From positions 2,493,001 through 2,557,000 of the forward strand of contig NZ_CP154630.1 of NCBI RefSeq assembly GCF_039555535.1: a stretch of DNA of 64,000 nt, read 5' to 3'. The position numbers and the translations under genes are program-made. This stretch comes from Stenotrophomonas maltophilia (GTDB lineage: Bacteria; Pseudomonadota; Gammaproteobacteria; Xanthomonadales; Xanthomonadaceae). The notes beneath the pieces are model-generated. The model was not told the DNA's origin. It was given only the letters and a program-made list of their open reading frames with translations, and ran no database searches. The first letter of the stretch is position 1; each line of letters opens with the position of its first letter. Below are positions 43,411-51,008 of the stretch, one piece after another.

Positions 43411-44624
43411 GGAGCGGCGCTCAGCTGGTCGGCGGCAACCTCCGACTTGTTCCATACCAATCGGCTTTTGGCTGCGTCGCGAGGCTATCGCGACTGAACC
43501 AGGCCAGGCGGGTCACGGAGTACTCACAACTCCTCGGAATCAAGCCAAACAGAAACATCAACCTGCTCTTGAGCCTGACGACCTCGCAAGTACAACAAGA
43601 GGCACTCTCTACAACCCTTGGGATCGAGACTCCGCCCGAGTGGGACTTGGCGGCGTGGTATCCGTTCATGACGGACGACCCGAGACTGCCCTCCCATCTC
43701 AGGTTGAGGTACTGCCTTCCTTGCATCAGACTCGGGTATCACACCACACTGCATCAGCTGCCCTGGATTTCCACGTGTCCCTGGCATGGCGTTCGCCTGC
43801 GCCAGAGTTGCCCACGATGCAATGGATTTCCGGTGACAGTCGCTGGCACGCCCACGAAGTTGCTCACCTGTGCGTGCGGCTTTGACCTTATGAATGAGTC
43901 GGCTTCCGCCTTGCAGAGACACCCCCACCCCAATGCCACGGCGTATCTACAGGCCTACCTCAACTGGTGTGCGGAGCAAAGGCGTACAAGTCGGCTGATC
44001 GTAACTCCAGGGGTACACGTTGATCCCAGCAGGATTTCCAGCCTTGTGGACCTTCCTCCTGGCCTGGCGCTACGCCAGGCCAGGAGGGTCTGCAACGCTA
44101 AAAGGTACAGGCTCACGACACACCCAGATCAACAATCACCACCAGCAGGCGCAGATACAGCACTACGTGCAAACCATACGGGCTCTGAGGACGACTCAGG
44201 CCCAATCCTCCGTTACATTGACCAGAATGCAGCCAGAGGTTCCCGACGAGGTCGATCAGATCAGGCCTTTAGCCCTCAAGGCGAGCGAGTCGCCGGAGCT
44301 CGGGATCAACCGGCTCCGGATGGATGGAGCAGCTACGCCGCGACCAGGCCAGGCGGGCGCTATCGAGTGATTCACCCCAACTATTTGAACTTCGTAGATG
44401 AGCTCCTGGGCAAATTCAGCCATTCCAGCCCGCAGCGGGTGAGCAACTCGGGATTGGGACTACGAGTGAGACTAGCGGTGCTCGCCCAGGGCTACGCGGA
44501 CGGCATCCTCCTCTCGGAGCATGAGGGCAACTTGAGCGCGCTTCCGGAGCGTTATAGATCGCCCAGTCCCATTGCGCTTTTGGATACGAGCCATCCACAC
44601 GAATTGCGCGTGGCGTTCGGATAA
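43407..44624 (+). CDS. tniQ: TniQ/TnsD family target-selection protein
   Basis: A 405-residue TniQ protein. The zinc-finger region is clear: RYCLPCIRLGYHT, then WISTCPWHGVRLRQSCPRCN and LTCACGFDL. The N-terminal 200 residues fit the family; residues about 235-310 are of low complexity and contain, at DNA level, a perfect 15-base inverted repeat (44055-44087). The C-terminal part (HPNYLNFVDELLGKF) resumes a folded appearance. TniQ proteins choose the target site, in Tn7 (TnsD) a specific attachment site. Confidence 0.88.
   Translation: MRSGAQLVGGNLRLVPYQSAFGCVARLSRLNQARRVTEYSQLLGIKPNRNINLLLSLTTSQVQQEALSTTLGIETPPEWDLAAWYPFMTDDPRLPSHLRLRYCLPCIRLGYHTTLHQLPWISTCPWHGVRLRQSCPRCNGFPVTVAGTPTKLLTCACGFDLMNESASALQRHPHPNATAYLQAYLNWCAEQRRTSRLIVTPGVHVDPSRISSLVDLPPGLALRQARRVCNAKRYRLTTHPDQQSPPAGADTALRANHTGSEDDSGPILRYIDQNAARGSRRGRSDQAFSPQGERVAGARDQPAPDGWSSYAATRPGGRYRVIHPNYLNFVDELLGKFSHSSPQRVSNSGLGLRVRLAVLAQGYADGILLSEHEGNLSALPERYRSPSPIALLDTSHPHELRVAFG
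44055..44087. repeat. Perfect 15-base inverted repeat inside tniQ
   Basis: CCTCCTGGCCTGGCG (44055-44069) and CGCCAGGCCAGGAGG (44073-44087) are exact inverted arms around a three-base centre. A related 15-mer, ACCAGGCCAGGCGGG, occurs twice in the same gene (43498-43512 and 44343-44357). The hairpin would be very stable in the mRNA. Confidence 0.8.
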
Positions 44625-45551
44625 CGCAACCCTAAGCAAAGGCATCGATCGCCCCACCCTAAACTTCTGACGCACAACTCAGCTGCCGAGATAGAGAAGC
44701 CGCCTGTTTGCACCTGGAAATGGGCGGCACCCATTTATTCGTAGCATTTGCCAACAACAGCAATCGAATCCACGCCAGGGCCAGGCGCCTTCAATCCGTG
44801 ATGCTGATGCACCAGTCAATGCCAGATGGCGCCATCGGGCAGAGACTCTGGCTGGTCTACCATCAGTAGATAGTCAGGAGCAAGATGACGCTGAGGGTTC
44901 GGCGCCGCGCGATAGGCCTGAATGACGTACTGGACCAGCGGGACTTCCACCCCAAACCGAAGACCTTAGGTGCCCCGCATGTACTCCTCGCGCACCATCT
45001 GCCGTTGTGCGCCAGTCAGTTGCGGATACTGCCCACCGCTAGGATCACCGATGACGCGCTGTCCTGCCGCGTGCGGGCACCCGGGTTGACTTGGCGATAG
45101 GCGCCCCACACCACCGCCGTGGTCATCCAGCACCGCGCCGCACTCGCCGGCCTGGAGGGGACTTCGGCGGACACAACCTGCGCTCGGGCTTCATCACCGA
45201 AGGGGCGCACCAAGGCTTGGCGCTGCCCGCCCTGATGGCGAATACCGATCACCGCTCGGTGGCCAGCGCGGCTGGCTACTTCCAGCAGGGCGGCGCCCAG
45301 CACAACCCGGCCGCACGGCTGCTCGACGCGGATTGAGCCCGTCCCAGGCGCGCCGCGTCCCGGCACCCACCCACGCCCTTGAAACTGTGAAAGCCATCCC
45401 AATGTTGATCGGGAGCTATCAGCTTTCCGGCCCGTGATCGGGGAAGAGTCGCAGTTCCTGCGACAACGAGCCGGCAAGTTGGCAGCGGGGAAGTCGCAGT
45501 ACCACCTCACCTATCCGCCGGTCGGCACGCGCCCGGCTTGGAGATCGATGC
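44625..45551. other. Decayed region between tniQ and CBASS
   Basis: No intact gene in 927 bases. It contains a hairpin after tniQ (GCCGCC 44699-44704 with GGCGGC 44723-44728), a minus-strand gene-like frame at about 44826-45080 interrupted by a TAA (its two halves read GGQYPQLTGAQRQMVREEYM and VQYVIQAYRAAPNPQRH), a tyrosine recombinase remnant (45105-45336) and a dyad GTCGCAG-TTC-CTGCGAC (45448-45464) just before the CBASS operon. The picture is of an integration hot spot with debris from earlier elements. Confidence 0.5.
45105..45336 (+). pseudogene. Tyrosine recombinase (phage-type integrase) C-terminal remnant
   Basis: The last 50 codons read GGHNLRSGFITEGAHQGLALPALMANTDHRSVASAAGYFQQGG, a clear tyrosine-recombinase C-terminus with HxLR (HNLR), the HRSV box (H in place of GH at one position, TDHRS) and the Tyr in AGYFQ. 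The preceding family-like segment TAVVIQHRAALAGLEG lies in another frame, so there is a frameshift near 45160, and no N-terminal domain is present. A relic of a mobile element. Confidence 0.75.
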
Positions 45552-46517
45552 ATGGGAACGCAGCACGTAGGCCATAGGGAGCTTGTCAATTTTGCCGACG
45601 ATCGGGTCAATCTGCCACGCGATAAAGCCAATGAGCTACGCGCGCAGGCGCGTGGACTGAGAGAGCGTCTGGAGACCTACCTAGGGCAGCACCCGGATTT
45701 CACCCTTCGAAAGATGATCCTTTCGGGAAGTCTGGCAAAAGGCACCGCATTGCGGTCGCTCAACGACATTGACGTGGCCTGTTACATCAGTGGGGCAGAC
45801 GCCCCCAAGGACATTGGGAGGCTGCTGGAGTACTTGGCAGAGCGGCTTCGAAAGGCTTATCCAAATTTCAAGCCCGAACAAGTCAAGCCCCAGACTTACT
45901 CCGTAACAGTCTCGTTCCAAGGTTCTGGGCTGGATGTGGACGTGGTGCCGATCCTCTATGACGGCGATCCTGACTGGTATGGCAACCTAGTCAGTCAGGA
46001 TGATGGCTCGTTCTTGAGAACCAGCATTCCCCGGCACCTAGAGTTTGCCAAGCGGCGTAAACAATTGCAGCCTTCGGATTTTGTGCAGGTGGTGCGCTTG
46101 GTCAAGTTCTGGGCAAGGCGCATGAAGACGGAAGTTCCCGGCTTTCGTTTCAAGTCCTTCATGATCGAGATGATCCTGGCAAAGCTGTGCGATGAGGGGC
46201 GTGATTTCTCCAACTACCCCGAAGCGCTCCAGCACTTCTTCACCTACGTGGCGCAGAGCGGCCTTCGCGAACAAATCGCATTCCAGGATTACTACCCTAC
46301 CGCCATTATCGCCGCCTTCTCCGAGCCTATGCAGATCATTGATCCGGTGAACGAGAAGAACAACGTGGCCAAATTGTACGGTCACGCGCAGGTCGATGCC
46401 ATTGTCGAGGCGGCATTGGATGCCGGCGACGCGATTGATGCGGCACTGGCTGCACCGACCAAGCAGGAGACCGTGCGCTACTGGCAAAAGGTCTTCGGCT
46501 CTTCCTTCCAAGCGTGA
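45552..46517 (+). CDS. cdnC: CBASS cyclic-oligonucleotide synthase (CdnC type CD-NTase)
   Basis: A 321-residue nucleotidyltransferase with GSLAKGTALRSLNDIDVA: the catalytic Asp72 and Asp74, plus the third acidic residue Asp130 (GLDVDVVP). Numbering and surrounding sequence agree with CdnC cyclases of type III CBASS, which make cyclic tri-AMP after infection. Enzymes of this clade are switched on by the HORMA partner, encoded seven bases downstream, and off by the TRIP13-like ATPase. It lacks a strong ribosome-binding site. Confidence 0.93.
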   Translation: MGTQHVGHRELVNFADDRVNLPRDKANELRAQARGLRERLETYLGQHPDFTLRKMILSGSLAKGTALRSLNDIDVACYISGADAPKDIGRLLEYLAERLRKAYPNFKPEQVKPQTYSVTVSFQGSGLDVDVVPILYDGDPDWYGNLVSQDDGSFLRTSIPRHLEFAKRRKQLQPSDFVQVVRLVKFWARRMKTEVPGFRFKSFMIEMILAKLCDEGRDFSNYPEALQHFFTYVAQSGLREQIAFQDYYPTAIIAAFSEPMQIIDPVNEKNNVAKLYGHAQVDAIVEAALDAGDAIDAALAAPTKQETVRYWQKVFGSSFQA

Positions 46518-46524
46518 GGGCCCT

Positions 46525-47040
46525 ATGACTGGCAGCTACACACAATCAAGCACCAGCACCTTTACGATCACTCATGCCCGCCACATGGCAGCGAAATTGG
46601 CCGCCGACCTCAAGCGTATGCAGCGCTTCTATGGGGCGCCCAGCGATGACAGAATCGCCGCTTATGAGACCGAAGTGGTTGAATTGTTGAAGGCCGGCTA
46701 TCTGGACACAGTCACCTACGGTTTCAAGCGGGGTGATAACTGGATCGAGCCCACACTGCGCTACACCGCAAAAGATCTTGCAGGCATGTCCGGAATCGAT
46801 GACGATCCCGGCAAGCTCCGCCCAGGCGCAGATGTATCCGGGGCGAGCTTCTACAACTACCTGACGTATTCCTCTGCCTGGTTCACGCTGTCGGCTCCTC
46901 AGCGGGAGTCATTTGAAAAGTCGCTTCCATTTCAGCGTACCGGGGCAGCCGAGCCTGGTATCAGCGGAAGCCTGGTGTCTGACCGCAGCTACTCTGCGGG
47001 TGGCAAGGCACTCGACCGCCTCAGTGTCAGGAGCTACTAA
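46525..47040 (+). CDS. cap7: CBASS HORMA-domain regulator
   Basis: A 171-residue protein located between the cyclase and the TRIP13-like ATPase. It begins STSTFTITHARHMAAKLAADLKRMQRFYG, the usual opening of bacterial HORMA proteins, followed by TVTYGFKRGDNWIEPTLRYTAKDL. In type III CBASS it senses infection, closes around a peptide and activates the cyclase. The ATG at 46525 is set by GAGGG five bases upstream; its stop TAA overlaps the next ATG (TAATG). Confidence 0.88.
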   Translation: MTGSYTQSSTSTFTITHARHMAAKLAADLKRMQRFYGAPSDDRIAAYETEVVELLKAGYLDTVTYGFKRGDNWIEPTLRYTAKDLAGMSGIDDDPGKLRPGADVSGASFYNYLTYSSAWFTLSAPQRESFEKSLPFQRTGAAEPGISGSLVSDRSYSAGGKALDRLSVRSY

Positions 47041-47972
47041 TGCACTCAAAGCCAACCCTTGACGAGTTGTTTGATCAACGTCGCATCTATCCGGACATCG
47101 ACGCCCGCACCCGATTGGATCGGCTGATTGGCGTGGACGATCAGAAGGCTCGCTTGTCGAAGATTCTCGGCCTGCTAGTCCACCCAGCTGGCCTGGAATT
47201 GTGGGCCAAGCGCCATCACCCAGGTGCCGCAACGCTGCTTGATTCCGTACTGCGCCGACCTCCTTTGGTCATTCTTTCCGGTGACGTCGGCTCTGGCAAA
47301 ACCGAATTGGCAGAGACTATCGGTGATGCCGTGGCGCGACAGGAGAAGATTGATATCACCTTGTTCCCGCTCAGCCTGGCCACCCGAGGCAAGGGACAGG
47401 TTGGCGAGATGACCCAGCTACTCACCACAGCGTTCGACTACGCGCTGGCAGAAGCGACCAAATTGCAAGGTCGCGGAAAAAGCACCGGAGGGGTCATCTT
47501 GCTGGTGGATGAGGCCGATGCGCTGACCCAGTCTCGGGAATCGGCGCAGATGCACCATGAGGATCGAGCAGGGGTCAATGCCTTCATCAGGGGTATCGAT
47601 CGTCTGGCGCAGACGAAGGTGCCCGCCGCCGTGATCATGTGCACCAATCGCCTCAACGCGCTGGATCCGGCCGTACGCCGTCGCGCCGCTGACATTTTGA
47701 CCTTCAACCGTCCTGATTCAGCTCAGCGACGCTACGTCCTGGAACACCAGTTGCGACCGCTGGGTCTATCCTCCGTGCAGATCGAAGGGCTGGTAGAGGC
47801 CACTGGAGCGAAGGATGGACAAGAGGTCGGCTTCACCTACTCTGACATCACACAGCGGTTGATCCCCTCGATCGTACTAGATGCTTATCCAGACCGATCG
47901 ATTGAGAGCAAACGCGCGCTTGAGATTGCTCGCCCAATGCAGCCAACGCCGGCGTTTCAGGATCATGGCTGA
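47040..47972 (+). CDS. cap6: CBASS TRIP13/Pch2-like AAA+ ATPase
   Basis: A 310-residue AAA+ ATPase with Walker A GDVGSGKT (81-88), Walker B VILLVDEAD (152-160), the sensor region PAAVIMCTNRLNALDPAVRRRA including arginine fingers, and a C-terminal lid. Trip13 homologues unfold HORMA proteins, disassembling the active cyclase complex and so preventing accidental cell death. It overlaps the HORMA gene by one base. Confidence 0.93.
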   Translation: MHSKPTLDELFDQRRIYPDIDARTRLDRLIGVDDQKARLSKILGLLVHPAGLELWAKRHHPGAATLLDSVLRRPPLVILSGDVGSGKTELAETIGDAVARQEKIDITLFPLSLATRGKGQVGEMTQLLTTAFDYALAEATKLQGRGKSTGGVILLVDEADALTQSRESAQMHHEDRAGVNAFIRGIDRLAQTKVPAAVIMCTNRLNALDPAVRRRAADILTFNRPDSAQRRYVLEHQLRPLGLSSVQIEGLVEATGAKDGQEVGFTYSDITQRLIPSIVLDAYPDRSIESKRALEIARPMQPTPAFQDHG

Positions 47973-48107
47973 GATGCCTTCCCAGCACGCGCCGGGGCGC
48001 CGCTGACACTGTTTCGTGTGGCACAGCTGGCTGCCCCACCCCAGTCGCTGCTATTTCACATTGTTGACCAGGCAAGCGCCTGCTGCTGAGTGTATGGAGG
48101 TCCCAAG

Positions 48108-48833
48108 ATGTCCCAATGGTCACTTTCACAGCTGCTTTCTTCATTGCATGAGGATGTTCAGCTGCGCCTTGCCACTGTCCGGAAGACGTTCAATCACCCA
48201 GGGTCCAAGGGGGATGCCAGTGAGAACGTGTGGATCAGCTTGCTGGATACCTACCTACCAAAGCGCTATCAAGCTGCGAAGGCACACGTGGTGGATAGTC
48301 AAGGAAATTTCAGCCAGCAGATTGATGTGGTGATTTTCGATCGGCAGTATTCACCGTTTATTTTCACCTACGAGGGTGAAATCATTGTTCCTGCCGAGAG
48401 CGTCTATGCGGTGTTCGAAGCCAAGCAGACAGCGAATGCAGAGCTGGTGGCGTACGCCCAGCAGAAGGTGGCAAGCGTTCGACAGTTGCAGCGCACTAGC
48501 CTGCCAATCCCGCACGCGGGTGGGGTCTATCCGCCAAAGGCCTTGATGCCAATTCTTGGCGGGCTGCTGACCTTTGAAAGTGACTGGAGTCCAGCGCTTG
48601 GGCCCTCCCTGGAAAGGGCACTGACCGCCAATCCCGGCGACGGGCGCTTGGACCTTGGCTGCGTTGCTGCGCATGGTCACTTCTTCTTTGACCATTCCAA
48701 GGATCGCTATCTCTTTGTGAATGAGAACAAGCCCGCGACGGCGTTCCTCTTCAAACTCATCGCCCAACTTCAGTTCAGTGGGACCGTACCGATGATTGAT
48801 GTTGAGGCTTACGGCCAGTGGCTGACGAAGTGA
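48108..48833 (+). CDS. nucC: CBASS effector endonuclease NucC
   Basis: A 241-residue nuclease, exactly the length of E. coli MS115-1 NucC and, as far as I recall that protein, close to it along its whole length. The restriction-type active site is Asp73 (QIDVVIFDRQ), Glu104 and Lys106 (VFEAKQ). On binding cyclic tri-AMP, NucC trimers join into hexamers and cut double-stranded DNA throughout the cell. The ATG at 48108 has GGAGG seven bases upstream. A 135-base gap separates it from the ATPase gene. Confidence 0.96.
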   Translation: MSQWSLSQLLSSLHEDVQLRLATVRKTFNHPGSKGDASENVWISLLDTYLPKRYQAAKAHVVDSQGNFSQQIDVVIFDRQYSPFIFTYEGEIIVPAESVYAVFEAKQTANAELVAYAQQKVASVRQLQRTSLPIPHAGGVYPPKALMPILGGLLTFESDWSPALGPSLERALTANPGDGRLDLGCVAAHGHFFFDHSKDRYLFVNENKPATAFLFKLIAQLQFSGTVPMIDVEAYGQWLTK

Positions 48834-49562
48834 TGGCTTGGTCATGGCAGCTGTTGGGCGCGACATGAGGCATGCCTGCCCGGGTACTCCGCGCTGTTTA
48901 GCGAGGAAGCTTGCCTGAGGGAGACGCCTCTAGGCTTCACGCGCTTCGTGCCCAGCTCGAGGTGCACCGAGTGAGGTCGCTGCCTTCCGGCCCGGAGCAC
49001 GGATGTTTCAACTTGGGGCGTCGCGCGATTAGCTTGTGCACAATCAGCGTCAGCGGGCCAGCGCGAGGCTGGCTGAATCTCTAGCGATGCCGCGACTATC
49101 CCTTCCTCCGAGTCCGAGTCCGAGCCCCACCTCGACCACGTGGCGGGGCCGACCTAAAGGAAGAGGTTCGCAACCTCCAATGGCCACCTCGACTGCTGCG
49201 AGAGCGGCTCGGCCACAATCATCGATAGCCTGCCGGACAAGAGCATTCCAGTCCCCACAGCATTGATTACGCTCGTTTGAACTACGCCGCCGGGCACAGC
49301 CGCTCCATTGGCTTTGCCTCAAATTAGAAGCCGTGCATTGGCGCCGCACCAAATTCATGCACTAGCGTTGTGCAATGTCCAACTACACAGCATTGGCGCG
49401 CGCGCGATTGTGGTGCAACACCGCATCGATCCATTGATTAATCAATGAGATACAGAATCATAGTTTTGCGCGTGCAACACCTGCTCAATCTTGGCGTTTG
49501 ATTGTGGGTCATCGCAACCTGGCCGGGCCGTGGGCCTGTGTGATCAACCGTAAGGCATCGTA
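48834..49562. other. Intergenic region after CBASS
   Basis: About 730 bases with no convincing gene. Short tandem GAGTCC units occur near 49108-49125. The segment 49310-49480 is relatively A/T-rich and contains several TGCAC/GTGCA words. It may mark the boundary of the CBASS insertion, but I see no attachment site. Confidence 0.35.
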
Positions 49563-49737
49563 GTTGGGAGTGCTGCTCAGCTGCCCACCCTTGCCGGGAT
49601 CATCTCGCAGCGGGACGACTGCAGAACGTGCAGCTGGATCTGAAGCCAGCGCCCCTGCAGCTGCTTGGCGCCTACAGCCACCGCCATTCGGTCACCGCTC
49701 GGGTCCGGGCGGCGCTGGAGTTCATACAGGCCCGGCT
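49563..49737 (+). pseudogene. LysR-family regulator C-terminal remnant
   Basis: Two adjacent frames give AAQLPTLAGIISQR and RLQNVQLDLKPAPLQLLGAYSHRHSVTARVRAALEFIQARL, the characteristic end of a LysR effector domain (Y-HRH-S-RVRA--EF). A frameshift near 49618 separates them, and the rest of the gene is missing. It abuts the hydrolase remnant on the opposite strand at about 49737, showing a recombination junction. Confidence 0.6.
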
Positions 49738-50145
49738 GCATCCGACTGTGCGAACAGCTCCATTCGCTCCGCGCCAAACGGATCGCTCTGGAAACAGGGC
49801 CGGTCAACCTCGGTGATGACATGTGCAGGCTTGTCACGCAGCTGATACTCACCTGCATCCGCCGCGTTGAACCTGGGATTCGGCGTGACGGCGGTCTTCT
49901 CGATGACGTTGAACTCCGGCCAGCCACATTCAGCGGCAATGCTGATCAAAAGCTCGTCGATCAGTGCGGCGTCATTGTCGCTGCTGGTCATCACTACCGC
50001 ACCCTGCCCTGTATGCGTGTCGCCATACAGCTGAGTCCGGAAGCCACCGCTACCGCCGCAATGGCCGAAGCTGGTTCCGTCCCCCAGCTTTTCAACAAAC
50101 AATGCCAGTTCGTAGTCGCCCAGTGCGCAGGTGAGGCCGCGCGAC
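49737..50145 (-). pseudogene. Serine hydrolase (class C beta-lactamase-like) remnant
   Basis: The minus strand encodes LALFVEKLGDGTSFGHCGGSGGFRTQLYGDTHTGQGAVVMTSSDNDAALIDELLISIAAECGW, the C-terminal part of a beta-lactamase-like serine hydrolase including the HxGG motif (GHCGG). The N-terminal part with the SxxK nucleophile is absent, and the end is replaced by the LysR remnant after ELFAQSD. The protein cannot be active. Confidence 0.6.
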
Positions 50146-50549
50146 CCGGCTTGCCGCGCCATCGACAACAAGCCACGTGTTGGACATGTGTGCAGATTCT
50201 CGTGCAGAACCAGTAAGGGACGGGATCGGGTATTAATATCGAAGAATCAAATGGCTTTCAGTGATGGGTACCTGCCAGAACTCACGCAGTAGCGGCGGAG
50301 GCTGGGCATGGATATTGAGCGCTTCACCGCTCCTCCGGCACGACAGCACGCTTGCTATCAGCTGTGCCGCTCCACGGTACGCAGGCAGCCGTGCCTGGCG
50401 TAAGCCCTGAAAGGGCAATGCGCGTTTGTGAGAAAAGTCACGGTTGCCAATCGTGAGGGGAATTAATGTTTGATCCATCGGCATTATATTTAGCCGGAAC
50501 GGGACTCTGATATTCCCAGCCTGGCAAAATGGCTTGAAGCGGAGGGGCA
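50146..50549. other. Promoter region of the secreted peptidase pair
   Basis: About 400 bases without a gene. It holds the Clp/CRP-like site at 50427-50442 and an A/T-rich stretch (GGCATTATATTTAGC, about 50481-50495) that could be the -10 region, upstream of the small secreted protein gene. Confidence 0.45.
50427..50442. promoter_or_regulatory. CRP/Clp-type binding site
   Basis: TGTGA-GAAAAG-TCACG (50427-50442) matches the CRP consensus TGTGA-N6-TCACA at nine of ten conserved positions. Clp is the CRP homologue of xanthomonads and activates extracellular enzyme genes. The site lies 108 bases before the first gene of the secreted peptidase pair. Confidence 0.6.
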
Positions 50550-51008
50550 ATGCGCATGGCATCCTGGCGTTTCTCAATCAGACGGGCAGCTTTCACGCTT
50601 GCGATGATCGCTGCCGGCATTTCAACCACCCCATCGGCAGTGGCTCGGGAGACCCGGTCGGTCGTGCTGGTCAGGCTTTCGCCCGCGGCCAGCGCAGTCC
50701 TCGCCACAGGCCTGCTTAGAGGCAGGCTGAAGCCCATCAACGGCTGTGTTTACTTCGTTGATCAGAATGGCACGGCCTACCTCGCGGCGTGGCCTTATGG
50801 CTACTCGCTGGCGCTGGATGGAGGGACGCCGATCGGCATTCAGGGCGCGGGATCAGGACAGGTCCTGAAATTCGGGGTTGCAGCCTCTTTCGGGGGTGGC
50901 CACGCGGCTGAACTGCCCCGATCGAGCCTTGCCACCAACATCCCGGCGGGCTGCAGCGGCCCGATGATGACCATGCACTTGATTCGCCAGGCAAAGGAGT
51001 CGCCATGA
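50550..51008 (+). CDS. Small secreted protein of unknown function
   Basis: A 152-residue protein with a signal peptide (basic MRMASWRFSIRRA, hydrophobic FTLAMIAAGIS, cleavage about residue 32 after PSAVA). The mature part contains a Gly-rich middle (CVYFVDQNGTAYLAAWPYGYSLALDGG) and two cysteines. No family recognised. Its stop overlaps the start of the secreted serine peptidase (ATGA), so the two are made together; it might be a chaperone, inhibitor or partner of the peptidase. GGAGG precedes; ATG 50556 is an alternative start. Confidence 0.65.
   Translation: MRMASWRFSIRRAAFTLAMIAAGISTTPSAVARETRSVVLVRLSPAASAVLATGLLRGRLKPINGCVYFVDQNGTAYLAAWPYGYSLALDGGTPIGIQGAGSGQVLKFGVAASFGGGHAAELPRSSLATNIPAGCSGPMMTMHLIRQAKESP

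Noticed and set aside
44826..45080. Minus-strand gene with an internal stop
   Set aside because: The two halves read well but match no family I know and are split by a TAA; recorded only as part of the decayed region.
49105..49130. Tandem GAGTCC units as a possible repeat array
   Set aside because: Only about three units over 20 bases; not a CRISPR or a significant tandem repeat.
49340..49480. NtrC-like words (GCACCA, TGCAC) resembling a nitrogen-control promoter
   Set aside because: The dyad is imperfect, the GG-N10-GC spacing of a sigma-54 promoter is not met, and no nitrogen gene follows.
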